Shown here: positions 19,201 to 26,668 of the stretch, in pieces
Numbering within the stretch: the first letter of the stretch is position 1
How the letters are laid out: every line of letters starts with the position of its first letter
From: an uncultured bacterium
Lineage (GTDB): Bacteria; Verrucomicrobiota; Kiritimatiellia; CAIKKV01; CAITUY01
Reading direction: 5' to 3'
Assembly (NCBI GenBank): GCA_903908715.1
Contig: CAIVSY010000078.1
Span: 62,001-126,000, forward strand
Length of the DNA: 64,000 nucleotides
Notes under the pieces: generated by a model
What the model saw: the letters and a program-made list of their open reading frames with translations, nothing else
Database searches by the model: none
Told to the model about the DNA's origin: nothing
Made by a program: the position numbers and the translations under genes

Positions 19201-20648
19201 GCTTCCTTCATGCCGGCGACGAGGCCCTCGGCGGAACCGGCCCTGACCCATGTGTTGACTCCACGGGCGATGCCGTCCTCCGCCGCTGCGGCGGTGAGCG
19301 TGCCGGCGTCCACAGCGGCCGTATAGAGCACCTTGTAGAGGAGCGAGACGCTGTCCGCCCCGGATCCGCCCAGGGCCTTGAGCATGCCGGGGATGACGTC
19401 CTGGATGATGCGGCCGTGTCCCGACGAGTGCAGGAGGGAGAAGCCGGCGGCCAGTTCGTGGATCATGCGGCGCAGCTCGGGGTGGCGGGCGATATTGACG
19501 GCGCCCTTGCCGGCTTCCCGCTCGGCCTGGCGGACCATTTGCTGAACCTTGCGGCAGGTGCTCAGCATCACGGATTCGAAGGCATCCAGTTGGAGCGTCA
19601 TCAGGTCATGGCGCCGGAGCAGCGCGCGGGCGGCGTTACCGCTCTTGTCCTTGTAGGCGGCCATGAGCTGTTCGCCCATCTCCTGGAAGTAGGAGGACTG
19701 CCGCCCCCCCATACTGGCGGCATCGCCGAAAGAACCGGCCGCCTGCATGGAGGCGTAGATGCGGAGCAGGTATTTCACCTGCTCCCGCTCCGAAAGGTTC
19801 GGATGGAGCATCTGGCGCGTGCAACTGGTGTACATGGTCAGGGGGCCGAACCGCTTGAGATCCGAGGCGATCTGCGCCATGTCCATGATTTCCGCCAGGG
19901 TGCTGCCACCGTTCTTCTGGACGTAGTCAGCCAGGGTGATGGCAACCGGCTTCAGGGCTCCCCCTTCACGCTGCAAAATGATGGCACCGCCCTTCTCGAC
20001 CATCTCCTGCTTGATTTTACCGAAGCCGGCGGCCCCGACAAAGGCGTCGGGATCCTGGATCTGCTTGACCAGCAGGTCGTAACTGGTGGCATCGGGAATC
20101 GGCGACATGGCAAAGCCCTTGCACCGGGCGTTTCTGAGTTTGCGGGCATCCTTCAGTTCATTGAAACGGCGGGCGGCTTCCTCACCGCGGGGACCGAGAA
20201 AGGAGATGTCGTCATCCGAGTTCAGCAAATCATACCGTCCTTCGGAAGGCGCCTGTCCGGACAGGTTCATGTGGCGGTCGCCGGAAGAACCCGTCCGGAT
20301 GACCGCTTCGACGCCATCCCCCATTTCGGAGGCCACCTGGGCGGCCAGTTCCTCGGCCAGCTTCATCTGGCGCCGGTCCACCGATTGAAACACCTTGCGC
20401 ATAAAGGCCTCGCCCTGGCTCCCGCCGCCGCCGATCCGGATCGCCTCCTGCTTGAAGAGGGTACGAATCGCGGGGTCGTTGCGATCCACCATTGCCTGAA
20501 GGGAATCGATGAGATCAGGCGTCAGCCCGGAGGTCTTCCCCTGCTCCAGCAACTGCAGGACGGATGGAGGCAGGTCGGCGGCCTGCAGCAGCACGGGCGA
20601 TAACGCGATGGCGATCGTGAGAAGAACGGAACGGCGCGGGTGTTTCAT
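13269..20648 (-). CDS. Giant (~2,459 aa) secreted multidomain protein: signal peptide, helical N-terminus, Ig/PKD-like domains, Pro-rich linkers, TPR-like region, small C-terminal beta domain
   Basis: Uninterrupted ORF; MKHPRRSVLLTIAIALSPVLLQAAD signal peptide; repeated Ig/PKD-like segments; TPR-like helices (RFIAEGEALQKQDKLFEAVEKFRQALAIRPDS); Pro-rich segments PPPPPEGGTGG.. and PAPKPATPALPPAAK.. Confidence 0.85.
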   Translation of the reverse strand: MKHPRRSVLLTIAIALSPVLLQAADLPPSVLQLLEQGKTSGLTPDLIDSLQAMVDRNDPAIRTLFKQEAIRIGGGGSQGEAFMRKVFQSVDRRQMKLAEELAAQVASEMGDGVEAVIRTGSSGDRHMNLSGQAPSEGRYDLLNSDDDISFLGPRGEEAARRFNELKDARKLRNARCKGFAMSPIPDATSYDLLVKQIQDPDAFVGAAGFGKIKQEMVEKGGAIILQREGGALKPVAITLADYVQKNGGSTLAEIMDMAQIASDLKRFGPLTMYTSCTRQMLHPNLSEREQVKYLLRIYASMQAAGSFGDAASMGGRQSSYFQEMGEQLMAAYKDKSGNAARALLRRHDLMTLQLDAFESVMLSTCRKVQQMVRQAEREAGKGAVNIARHPELRRMIHELAAGFSLLHSSGHGRIIQDVIPGMLKALGGSGADSVSLLYKVLYTAAVDAGTLTAAAAEDGIARGVNTWVRAGSAEGLVAGMKEAGVGGTKTRQLLAEVGSERMAGTTGGESARQLQKMLADTKGDSFLWKLLASETGSKFAIEAVANAPFVLYAMYSEWQKGDMKDLSSAAFVIIDFVPMGMAVKKAGCEGITAGTALMFAKEALYFTPAWPFVLAGDVLVMSWTVGGAVQLQNESEGLVDVLTYNGAFEKEGNSYRLKRLELPGGDTIARDQVYKWLFETKAVRVKHAVPGKEYWINNLSEKAFNVFNSHYLANDPALAQMRAAVQSHLDAINWEEASRYFLGGYLIWMGGFEYIAESDKGKPWAKLYQNLKDQVEKRKDVVLQEWMVPQLIAMAEQKYATLNAENDLAPKLEELQKNLEALRGSPLGVNLVDIVREKATALANASDSAVFGATDTKEEKRLTSGQYWEKAYAAYKSIYDRNVEIPETIRTRTGFARTRVLGFSWSGDMEQETRKSEQSRAGFASALSRITGDITRIKGSAPDPADTIDAQAFDLLASVVFPWRTALDESDSAQPPEGSKYFEEYEAALEKVRALYNLNADFNRRLNKGSTIVVSPAPLVLDEAADVELRFSDPTLAKEHQDNPFTIRWSATPAGTFMPTDAAGEKLRFAANKLPPATLSATVERSGREKVKGVVQRTVRVSMPDDLLSVSMEPKKPGPGATVKFTADIPERFYNTGTRLDWSGKNCTVRSQQAYSADVVAPMSGAASVKLILLVEDANGQPQPVASKTVEFEVSGDGFAVNITGESQYIEGDSVALSGTAVGIPSASRETVKLEWFLNGKRNAVGQRLDLGRLNRGSYDVELRGTFQPANGDAKTASARHTVTVSDPAALLAVAVKGPASAKVNAEVSILAEIRALAPAAERLRKDAWIEWTVNDVVYETGGTLRMDTSRPGHYEFDARAVIGEGRSRRILARATHVIDIGDERQPPPPPEGGTGGSTKQGDTPPTSTPPKTDKTSPPGTQPPKQDAVPTASAAEIAAAYADGSMIAGEAKTAKMSGVYDWRFTLPRHAHNPVLGLAFLRGYDNGAAPALKELQDAYLQLKARAVKEFGAVQELYIVSGEGAVRRWVENAYKDGYHLGNVAKVNDGMKRIHNATYGHDASGALVMIKGPEIKTAPPSSPTTAVCTHDPIIVNAWLKGWNDGYNGQPENAPSPSACGWTPATGSTVSLNLVPDSTQLSPGETVKLKALVSNALLDDHPLSYAWTGVDTSSESGAEFTAKGNGSFKVSVKVTGAKGRAIGEATATFTVGELTVSVSGIPGQPVPVGTTANLTATVQQGGKAAPQEGLEFSWQPHPEVEFTGRAGAAATTARFLRPQKTRIWVDVLRKEGGTMKTVASSEPVEVEVVPPKIALECTPADPLVGEDVTVKLTVTPELPELDCRWELPSNAKQIGESKDSREVTFYSLDTRTIAIRAMARLQHHGDDLGEAKASLTARPYQVNVTGPRHSGPKPRVWSEQAKGLVEVQSGTVVHQEVFFAATVNPQCPRTVRYEWSASPEGCSVYSPASRETRVNASQPGTYSLAVRIKDDRGIELGTGAGQLSVAADPGKPMISGAGAKLAQAQSAVAEGRLEEGLSLAGEAAALDPKNTEAPSLQAKWTTERQQVLQYVAQVNDALRKPDLASAAAALDKARQMHPRYAPVKDAASAYERAVAAANERESDRARFIAEGEALQKQDKLFEAVEKFRQALAIRPDSVVQQRIAELTDRMGRKEKARQLRAEGAAFQEKNELGRAVAKYRESLGYWPDPALEKHISLLEQKIAGSESGAKADALWAEGRTLYDAANYKGAAAKFKQSLALKETSERRAYLDKLEAWLSVKQVTDAVWSTARPTTNTGAAKSGAAASTAPTPAAPVNTASRPAPKPATPALPPAAKTVPTPEKPVPPRAPATPLQPKSPPPAQSASAPSLNGTFSQTLSEGGQSMTVRCVIVQSGNNITADMSIKADEMTESNRFSGFIRGHLVTLNPGKENEVKMTVSPDLNTLTMTLGEAGEAMTLNLRRER

Positions 20649-20756
20649 TGTTGACTCACTCTGTTGTGGATGGAAAAACCCACCGCATAGGCGGCGCATG
20701 CAAGCCTCGACAGAGAGGGTCACCCCGTGATCGCGAAGGCATCCCCCTTCTGTTGA

Positions 20757-21527
20757 CTACAGAACCGGAGGCGGCGGAAGCGCGGAGTCCGACTTCCGGG
20801 GAACGGCCGGTGCTGGGGTGTCTGACTCCTTTTGCCGGGTGGCTGGAACAGAAGCGGACCACGCTTCAGGCTTCACACGGCGCAGGTTCGCGGCAATGGC
20901 CTCAACGCAGGACTTAAAGGTAATCTCCTTCGCCGTGGCAATCCCGGAATCCATGCCCCAGGCGCGCTCCCCGGCGCCGGCCGGAACAGGGATCCAGCCG
21001 GTGGGCAGGATGGAGAGCCAACTGACATCGGTCCGGCTGAAGGTCACCGGCCGGGCCAGGGCTTGGTTGGCGGCGGGGATCGAGGAGCGGGTTTCCACCG
21101 AATACGTTTCCTTGTCGGTGCTCCGAAGGGGGATAAGGGTCAGGGTGAGGCACGAGACACAGGCGGCACCGTCATCCACACCGGCTTCATTGTTGATTCC
21201 AGTGATGGTGACCTGAAGCGGAACTGCATCGGGAGCCTTGGAGAAGGTCTTGGGGTAGAGTTTCATGGCGACATTCATCATGTCATCGCTCAAGGAGGCC
21301 CGCGTAATGGGATAACTGGCGAAGGGCGAAAGCGCATCCTGTGCCATGTTGGTCAGAACCACATACCTCACATCGGTCAGGTTGAACGTGACGGGGGCAG
21401 GAATGGGCCGCCCCGTGGGGGCCAGGGAGGCATCAATGCGAAAGGAGGCGCACCCCGTGCTCATGGCGGCCAGGATAACGACGGCGATGGCTGAAAAAAT
21501 CCTGTTACATAGCAATGCATGGCTCAT
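20757..21527 (-). CDS. Hypothetical lipoprotein
   Basis: MSHALLCNRIFSAIAVVILAAMSTGCASF: signal peptide with lipobox; lies upstream of and co-directional with the giant gene. Confidence 0.75.
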   Translation of the reverse strand: MSHALLCNRIFSAIAVVILAAMSTGCASFRIDASLAPTGRPIPAPVTFNLTDVRYVVLTNMAQDALSPFASYPITRASLSDDMMNVAMKLYPKTFSKAPDAVPLQVTITGINNEAGVDDGAACVSCLTLTLIPLRSTDKETYSVETRSSIPAANQALARPVTFSRTDVSWLSILPTGWIPVPAGAGERAWGMDSGIATAKEITFKSCVEAIAANLRRVKPEAWSASVPATRQKESDTPAPAVPRKSDSALPPPPVL

Positions 21528-21739
21528 GGCGTGCCTCCTTGACAAGTGCTGCAAGGTTGCACTATTTCACGGGCGTTTTCAACGGATATTCCAGATGGAT
21601 ACTCTCCGGGTTTTCACTTCCTTCCCACACTCTGCCGCAAAACGACTGCGGAGTGCGCAGCCCCGACAATCCCACAGTCCCGCAACAGTCCCGAAAATGC
21701 ACTTGACTCCTTCCATGGTATTCTGACAATATCCCGGCA

Positions 21740-21859
21740 ATGAATGAGAGCAAACCCATCGCAACCGTCCTCGACAACGCAGTCGTAGTTCTGCGGACGG
21801 CAGGGGTGTACCTTGGTTTGGTACTGGTACGGCCCCCGCGGTGGGAGGGTGACTGCTGA
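21740..21859 (+). CDS. Branched-chain amino acid leader peptide (39 aa; MNESKPIATVLDNAVVVLRTAGVYLGLVLVRPPRWEGDC)
   Basis: Short ORF with 13/39 Val/Leu/Ile residues, directly before a terminator and ilvB; its 3' codons contain a strand complementary to the terminator 5' arm. Confidence 0.8.
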   Translation: MNESKPIATVLDNAVVVLRTAGVYLGLVLVRPPRWEGDC

Positions 21860-21896
21860 TAACCAGCTTGTTACCCGGCTCCAAAAAACCCACCGC
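21838..21896 (+). promoter_or_regulatory. Antiterminator alternative pairing (GCGGTGGG 21838-21845 with CCCACCGC 21889-21896)
   Basis: 8-nt GCGGTGGG in the leader-peptide 3' codons is identical to the terminator 3' arm, so it can compete for CCCACCGC. Confidence 0.75.
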
Positions 21897-21916
21897 AAAA
21901 AGCGGTGGGTTTTTTT
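21883..21916 (+). terminator. Attenuator terminator upstream of ilvB
   Basis: AAAAAACCCACCGC-aaaaa-GCGGTGGGTTTTTTT: GC stem plus T run. Confidence 0.9.
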
Positions 21917-21960
21917 GTTGGGATGCATATAATCGGACGATCGACAGGAGGAGGCAAGGA

Positions 21961-23679
21961 ATGAGAACAGGTGCAAAGTGCGTGGTGGATGCAATCCGGG
22001 ATGCCGGAGTGAAGACCGTCTTCGGGCTGCCGGGCGGAACCGTGCTGGACATTTTCGCCGAACTGTATCATGCGCCGTTCGAGTTCTTTCTCGTCCGCCA
22101 TGAACAGGGCGCCACCCATATGGCCGACGGATATGCCCGGGCAACCGGCAAGCCGGGTTGCTGCATCGTGACCTCCGGCCCCGGCGCGACCAATGCTGTC
22201 ACAGGCCTTGCCACGGCCAACATGGACGGCATTCCCATGGTCTGCATCTCCGGCCAGGTCCCCTCCTCCATGATCGGCAACGACGCATTCCAGGAGGCCG
22301 ACACCGTCGGCATCACCCGCGCGGTGACCAAACATAACTATCTCGTCCGCAGAACGGATGATATACCGGCCATCATTGCCGAAGCGTTCCAGATCGCCAA
22401 GAGCGGACGCCCCGGCCCCGTCCTCGTGGATATCCCGAAGGATGTCCAGCGCGGCAAGACGGAAGCCACCTTTTCCGGCACGGTCAACCGGCGCGGGATG
22501 AAACCCATCTACGAGGGCCAGCCCCGGCAAATCGCAAAACTGGCCAAAGCCATGAATTCCGCGCGCAAGCCGGTCATTCTCGCCGGCGGCGGCGTGATCG
22601 CCGGCGGCGCCTCCGCGGAACTGACTGCCCTGGCCCGCAAGGCGAAAATCCCCGTGACAACCACCCTCATGGGCATCGGAGGATTCCCGGACACGGATCC
22701 GCTGGCCCTGCGCATGCCGGGCATGCACGGCAGCGTGGCCGCCAACAGCGCCATCAGCGAATGCGATCTTATCATCTCCGTGGGCGCCCGTTTCGACGAT
22801 CGCGTCACAGGAAAGATCTCCGAGTTCGCCCCGCACGCCATCAAGGCGCATATTGATATCGACCCTTCCGCCATATCCAAGAGCGTGGTCGTGGATCTTC
22901 CCGTCATCGGGCACGTCAAGCCCGTCCTGCGGGAACTCATCAAGCTGATCGAACCGGCGGACCGCCGGGAATGGCTGGCCCGGTGCCGTAAGTGGTGCAC
23001 CGAATCGCCCTTCGCCTATGACGCGAAGGAAACCCAGCTTCTCCCGCAATTCGTCATCGAGAAGATCAGCGAGGTGACCCGCGGGGACGCGATCATCGTG
23101 ACGGATGTCGGCCAGCACCAGATGTGGGCGGCCCACTTCTACCAGTATACGAAGCCGCGCACGTTCATCTCGTCGGGCGGGCTCGGCACCATGGGCTTCG
23201 GACTCCCGGCGGCGATCGGCGCCCAGGCGGCCTGCCGCAACCGGAACGTGGTGACCATCGCCGGCGACGGAAGCATCCAGATGAACTTCCAGGAACTGGT
23301 GGTGGCCGTGGAACACGACCTGCCCATTACCGTTGTGATCCTCAACAACGGCTATCTCGGCATGGTCCGGCAATGGCAGGAAATGTTCTACCGCAAGGAA
23401 TACTCCGCCGTCCGCCTGGCGCAGAATGACCGCGCCCGGAACGAGAAGATCGCGGAACGCCCGCCGGCCTACCTGCCGGACTTTGTCAAGCTGGCCGAGG
23501 CTCACGGCGCGGTCGGAATGCGCGTGACCCGGAAGAACGAAGTCACCTCCGCCCTGCGGAAGTCCTTCGCGATCCGGCGCCCCGTCGTTGTGGAGTGCAT
23601 CGTCAAGCCGGACGAGAACGTGTACCCGATGGTTCCTCCGGGGGCCTCGCTGACCGAAATGCTCCAGAGCATTGCATAA
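21961..23679 (+). CDS. ilvB: Acetolactate synthase large subunit
   Basis: GAKCVVDAIRDAGVKTVFGLPGGTVLDIF, GDGSIQMNFQELVVAVEHDLPITVVILNNGYLGMVRQWQ; SD AGGAGG upstream. Confidence 0.97.
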   Translation: MRTGAKCVVDAIRDAGVKTVFGLPGGTVLDIFAELYHAPFEFFLVRHEQGATHMADGYARATGKPGCCIVTSGPGATNAVTGLATANMDGIPMVCISGQVPSSMIGNDAFQEADTVGITRAVTKHNYLVRRTDDIPAIIAEAFQIAKSGRPGPVLVDIPKDVQRGKTEATFSGTVNRRGMKPIYEGQPRQIAKLAKAMNSARKPVILAGGGVIAGGASAELTALARKAKIPVTTTLMGIGGFPDTDPLALRMPGMHGSVAANSAISECDLIISVGARFDDRVTGKISEFAPHAIKAHIDIDPSAISKSVVVDLPVIGHVKPVLRELIKLIEPADRREWLARCRKWCTESPFAYDAKETQLLPQFVIEKISEVTRGDAIIVTDVGQHQMWAAHFYQYTKPRTFISSGGLGTMGFGLPAAIGAQAACRNRNVVTIAGDGSIQMNFQELVVAVEHDLPITVVILNNGYLGMVRQWQEMFYRKEYSAVRLAQNDRARNEKIAERPPAYLPDFVKLAEAHGAVGMRVTRKNEVTSALRKSFAIRRPVVVECIVKPDENVYPMVPPGASLTEMLQSIA

Positions 23680-23692
23680 AGGAAGTCGAATC

Positions 23693-24190
23693 ATGAACAG
23701 CAACAACCAGCACATCCGGAAACACATCATTACCGCCCTGGTGGAGAACCAGCCCGGCGTCCTCGCGCGCATCGTGGGCCTCATCTCCGGCCGCGGCTAC
23801 AACATCGAAAGCCTGAACGTCGGACCGACACAGGATTCCACCGTGTCACGCCTGACCATGCTGGTCCCGGGTGACGACCGGGTCCTGGAACAGGTCACCA
23901 AGCAACTCGACAAGCTGGTGGACGTCATCAAGGTGACCGACCTGACCCGCGAAACATTCCTCAACCGGGAATGTATCCTGGTCCGGGTGGCGGCGACGCG
24001 GAAAACGCGCTCGGAAATCATCGAGCTGGCCGATGTGTTCGGCTGCCAGGTGATCGCCGTGCGGGCCAACTCGATGGTGCTTCAACTGGTCGGGGAACAG
24101 GATATCGTGACGGATTTCCTCGAGCTGATGAAACCGTTCCGGATTCTCGATGTCTCCAGATCCGGAGTCATCGCCATGGCTTCGGAGTAA
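23693..24190 (+). CDS. ilvN: Acetolactate synthase small subunit (ACT domain)
   Basis: ITALVENQPGVLARIVGLISGRGYNIESLNVGPT. Confidence 0.95.
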   Translation: MNSNNQHIRKHIITALVENQPGVLARIVGLISGRGYNIESLNVGPTQDSTVSRLTMLVPGDDRVLEQVTKQLDKLVDVIKVTDLTRETFLNRECILVRVAATRKTRSEIIELADVFGCQVIAVRANSMVLQLVGEQDIVTDFLELMKPFRILDVSRSGVIAMASE

Positions 24191-24235
24191 GCGGATCGGA
24201 CGCACAACAGGAAGGCCTCCATCGGGAGAGAGAAC

Positions 24236-25801
24236 ATGACGGAATCACGCGACAAGAACCGGGTCATTATTTTCGACACGACCCTCCGCGACGGCGAACA
24301 GGCCCCGGGGGCGAGCTTGAACCACCGCGAGAAGATCGAGATCGCCCATGCCCTGGCTGCGCTGAACGTGGATGTGATCGAGGCGGGATTCCCCATCGCT
24401 TCGCCCGGGGATTTCGCCGCCGTCAAGGCTGTGGCCGAACAGGTCAGGGGCCCCGTGATCGCCGGGCTGGCGCGCTGCGTGGAGAAGGATATCGATCGTT
24501 GTGCCGAGGCCGTGTGCGCGGGCCCGCGCCCCCGCATCCACGTGTTCCTGGCCACGTCGGCGATCCATCGGAAGTTCAAGCTCCGCAAGGCGCGCAGCGA
24601 AATCATCCGTCAGGCCGTCGCCATGGTCAAGTACGCCCGCCGCCGCTGTGCCGATGTGGAATTCAGCGCCGAGGATGCCGCCCGCACGGAACCGGATTTT
24701 CTCGCCCAGGTGGTGGAGGCCGTCATTGATGCCGGCGCCGGAACGGTGAACATCCCGGACACTGTCGGCTACGCGATTCCCAACCAGTACGGCGAACTCA
24801 TCGCCGGCCTGTACGAAACCGTGCCGAATATCCACAAGGCCGTGATCAGCGTGCACTGCCACAATGACCTCGGCCTGGCCGTCGCCAACTCCATCGCCGC
24901 GGTCCAGAACGGGGCCCGCGCCGTGGAATGCACCATTAACGGGCTCGGGGAACGCGCCGGCAACTGCGCCCTCGAGGAATTCGTCATGGCCCTGCGCACC
25001 CGGGCCGACGCCTTCCATCTCCACACCCAGATCAACACACGCGAAATCCACCGCGTGAGCCGCATGGTCAGCCGGATGACCGGCATTGCCGTGCAGCGCA
25101 ACAAGGCCATCGTGGGCGCCAATGCCTTTGCCCACGAGGCCGGAGTCCACCAGGACGGCATCCTCAAGGACCGCCGCACCTACGAAATTATGCGCCCGGA
25201 GGATATCGGAATTGAAGGCTCGGACCTTGTTCTCGGCAAGCATTCCGGGCGCCATGCCTTCCGCGACAAGCTGACCCGCATGGGCATGACCCTCTCGGAT
25301 TCCGAAATCGAGGCCGCCTACAACCGGTTCATCGAACTCGCGGACAAGAAGAAGCATATCTATGACGACGACCTGCTCTCCATCGCGCGGGAGCAGATGG
25401 ACGAAATGCCGAACGCCTACCTGCTCGATTACCTGCACGTCTCGGCCGGGACCGGAACGATCCCCACCGCAACCCTGCGCCTGAAGCGCGGCACCCACGT
25501 TTCCCAGGATGCGGGCTGCGGCGACGGGCCCGTCGACGCCGCCCTGAAAACCATCGACCGCATCACCCGCATCCGCGGCCGCCTGCTGGATTTCTCCCTG
25601 CAGGCCATCACCGTGGGCAAGGACGCCATGGGCGAAGTCACCGTACGGGTCCAGTTCGGCAAGGAAATCGTCAGCGCCAAGGCCGCCAGCACCGACATCG
25701 TCGAGGCCGGCGCCAAGGCCTACCTCTCCTGCGTGAACCGGCTGCTCTTCAACCGCGCCCTGCGGAAAGCTGCTTCGCGGAAGGGAACCCCCAACCCATG
25801 A
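24236..25801 (+). CDS. leuA: 2-isopropylmalate synthase
   Basis: IIFDTTLRDGEQAPGASL, SVHCHNDLGLAVANSIAAV, NKAIVGANAFAHEAGVHQDGILKD; C-terminal LeuA regulatory domain. Confidence 0.97.
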   Translation: MTESRDKNRVIIFDTTLRDGEQAPGASLNHREKIEIAHALAALNVDVIEAGFPIASPGDFAAVKAVAEQVRGPVIAGLARCVEKDIDRCAEAVCAGPRPRIHVFLATSAIHRKFKLRKARSEIIRQAVAMVKYARRRCADVEFSAEDAARTEPDFLAQVVEAVIDAGAGTVNIPDTVGYAIPNQYGELIAGLYETVPNIHKAVISVHCHNDLGLAVANSIAAVQNGARAVECTINGLGERAGNCALEEFVMALRTRADAFHLHTQINTREIHRVSRMVSRMTGIAVQRNKAIVGANAFAHEAGVHQDGILKDRRTYEIMRPEDIGIEGSDLVLGKHSGRHAFRDKLTRMGMTLSDSEIEAAYNRFIELADKKKHIYDDDLLSIAREQMDEMPNAYLLDYLHVSAGTGTIPTATLRLKRGTHVSQDAGCGDGPVDAALKTIDRITRIRGRLLDFSLQAITVGKDAMGEVTVRVQFGKEIVSAKAASTDIVEAGAKAYLSCVNRLLFNRALRKAASRKGTPNP

Positions 25802-26664
25802 AATCCCTCAGCGGACATACGAAGCCCTTCGCCGTCCTCGGCCACCCGATCGGGCATACCCTCTCGCCTGTCATGCATAACGCGGCCCTCGAGGCGTTGG
25901 GGATCGACGGCATCTATCTTGCGTTCGACGTGCATCCGGAGCGGCTGATGCAGGTCCTCGCCGCCATGCGGGATATGGGATTCCGGGGCGTGAACCTGAC
26001 CGTTCCCCTGAAGGAGGTCGCTTTCCGGTCTCTGGCGGACCTGGACGATTCCGCCCGCCGGCTGGGCGCCGTGAACACGGTGGAATTCACCCCGTCGGGA
26101 TTACGGGGCCACAACACGGACGGCAAGGGATTCCTGCGGGCGCTGAAGGATGCCTTTGGATCCTCCACCAAGGGACAATCGATGTTTGTCCTGGGCTGCG
26201 GCGGAGCCGGACGGGCCGTCGCCATCACGTCCGCGGTCGAGGGATGCGCCAGGATCATCCTGGCGGATGTCGATCCGGTGCGCTGCGAAAACGTCGCCCG
26301 GGAAATCCGCACCCTGGCGCCCGAGGTCCCCGTTGAACTGGCGGGAGCGGAACGGAGTCAGTGGGCTGTCGCGGCTGCCGCCTGCAGCCTCGTTGTGCAG
26401 GCCTCGCCCGTCGGCATGAAACCCGACGACCCTCCGCCCTTGCCCCCGTCGGCCTTCCGTCCCGGCCAGCGGGCGTTCGACCTGGTGTATAACCTGCCGG
26501 ACACGTCCTTCACCCGGACCGCAACCGGCGCAGGGGCAAAGGCTGTGAACGGCTTGGGCATGCTGCTGCACCAGGGCGCGGAGGCCTTGACAATCTGGAC
26601 CGGCATCCCCGCCCCTGTGGAGATCATGCGGAACGCCCTTGAGGGCGCGTTGTACCACGCGTGA
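25798..26664 (+). CDS. aroE: Shikimate dehydrogenase
   Basis: VLGHPIGHTLSPVMHNAAL, GVNLTVPLKE, GAVNTVEF, NTDGKGFLRAL; ATGA overlap with leuA. Confidence 0.96.
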   Translation: MKSLSGHTKPFAVLGHPIGHTLSPVMHNAALEALGIDGIYLAFDVHPERLMQVLAAMRDMGFRGVNLTVPLKEVAFRSLADLDDSARRLGAVNTVEFTPSGLRGHNTDGKGFLRALKDAFGSSTKGQSMFVLGCGGAGRAVAITSAVEGCARIILADVDPVRCENVAREIRTLAPEVPVELAGAERSQWAVAAAACSLVVQASPVGMKPDDPPPLPPSAFRPGQRAFDLVYNLPDTSFTRTATGAGAKAVNGLGMLLHQGAEALTIWTGIPAPVEIMRNALEGALYHA

Positions 26665-26668
26665 GTGT

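Noticed and set aside
13122-20603. Several 200-500 aa + strand ORFs (e.g. 14019..15260, 15390..16400, 18051..19040, 19110..20603) across the giant gene
   Set aside because: Antisense to a continuous 2,459-aa frame with signal peptide and domains; typical high-GC shadow ORFs
21871-23784. 637-aa minus-strand ORF opposite ilvB
   Set aside because: Antisense shadow of a strongly recognised ilvB gene; Gly/His/Asp-rich low-motif translation
24245-25498. 417-aa minus-strand ORF opposite leuA
   Set aside because: Antisense shadow of leuA; no recognisable domain
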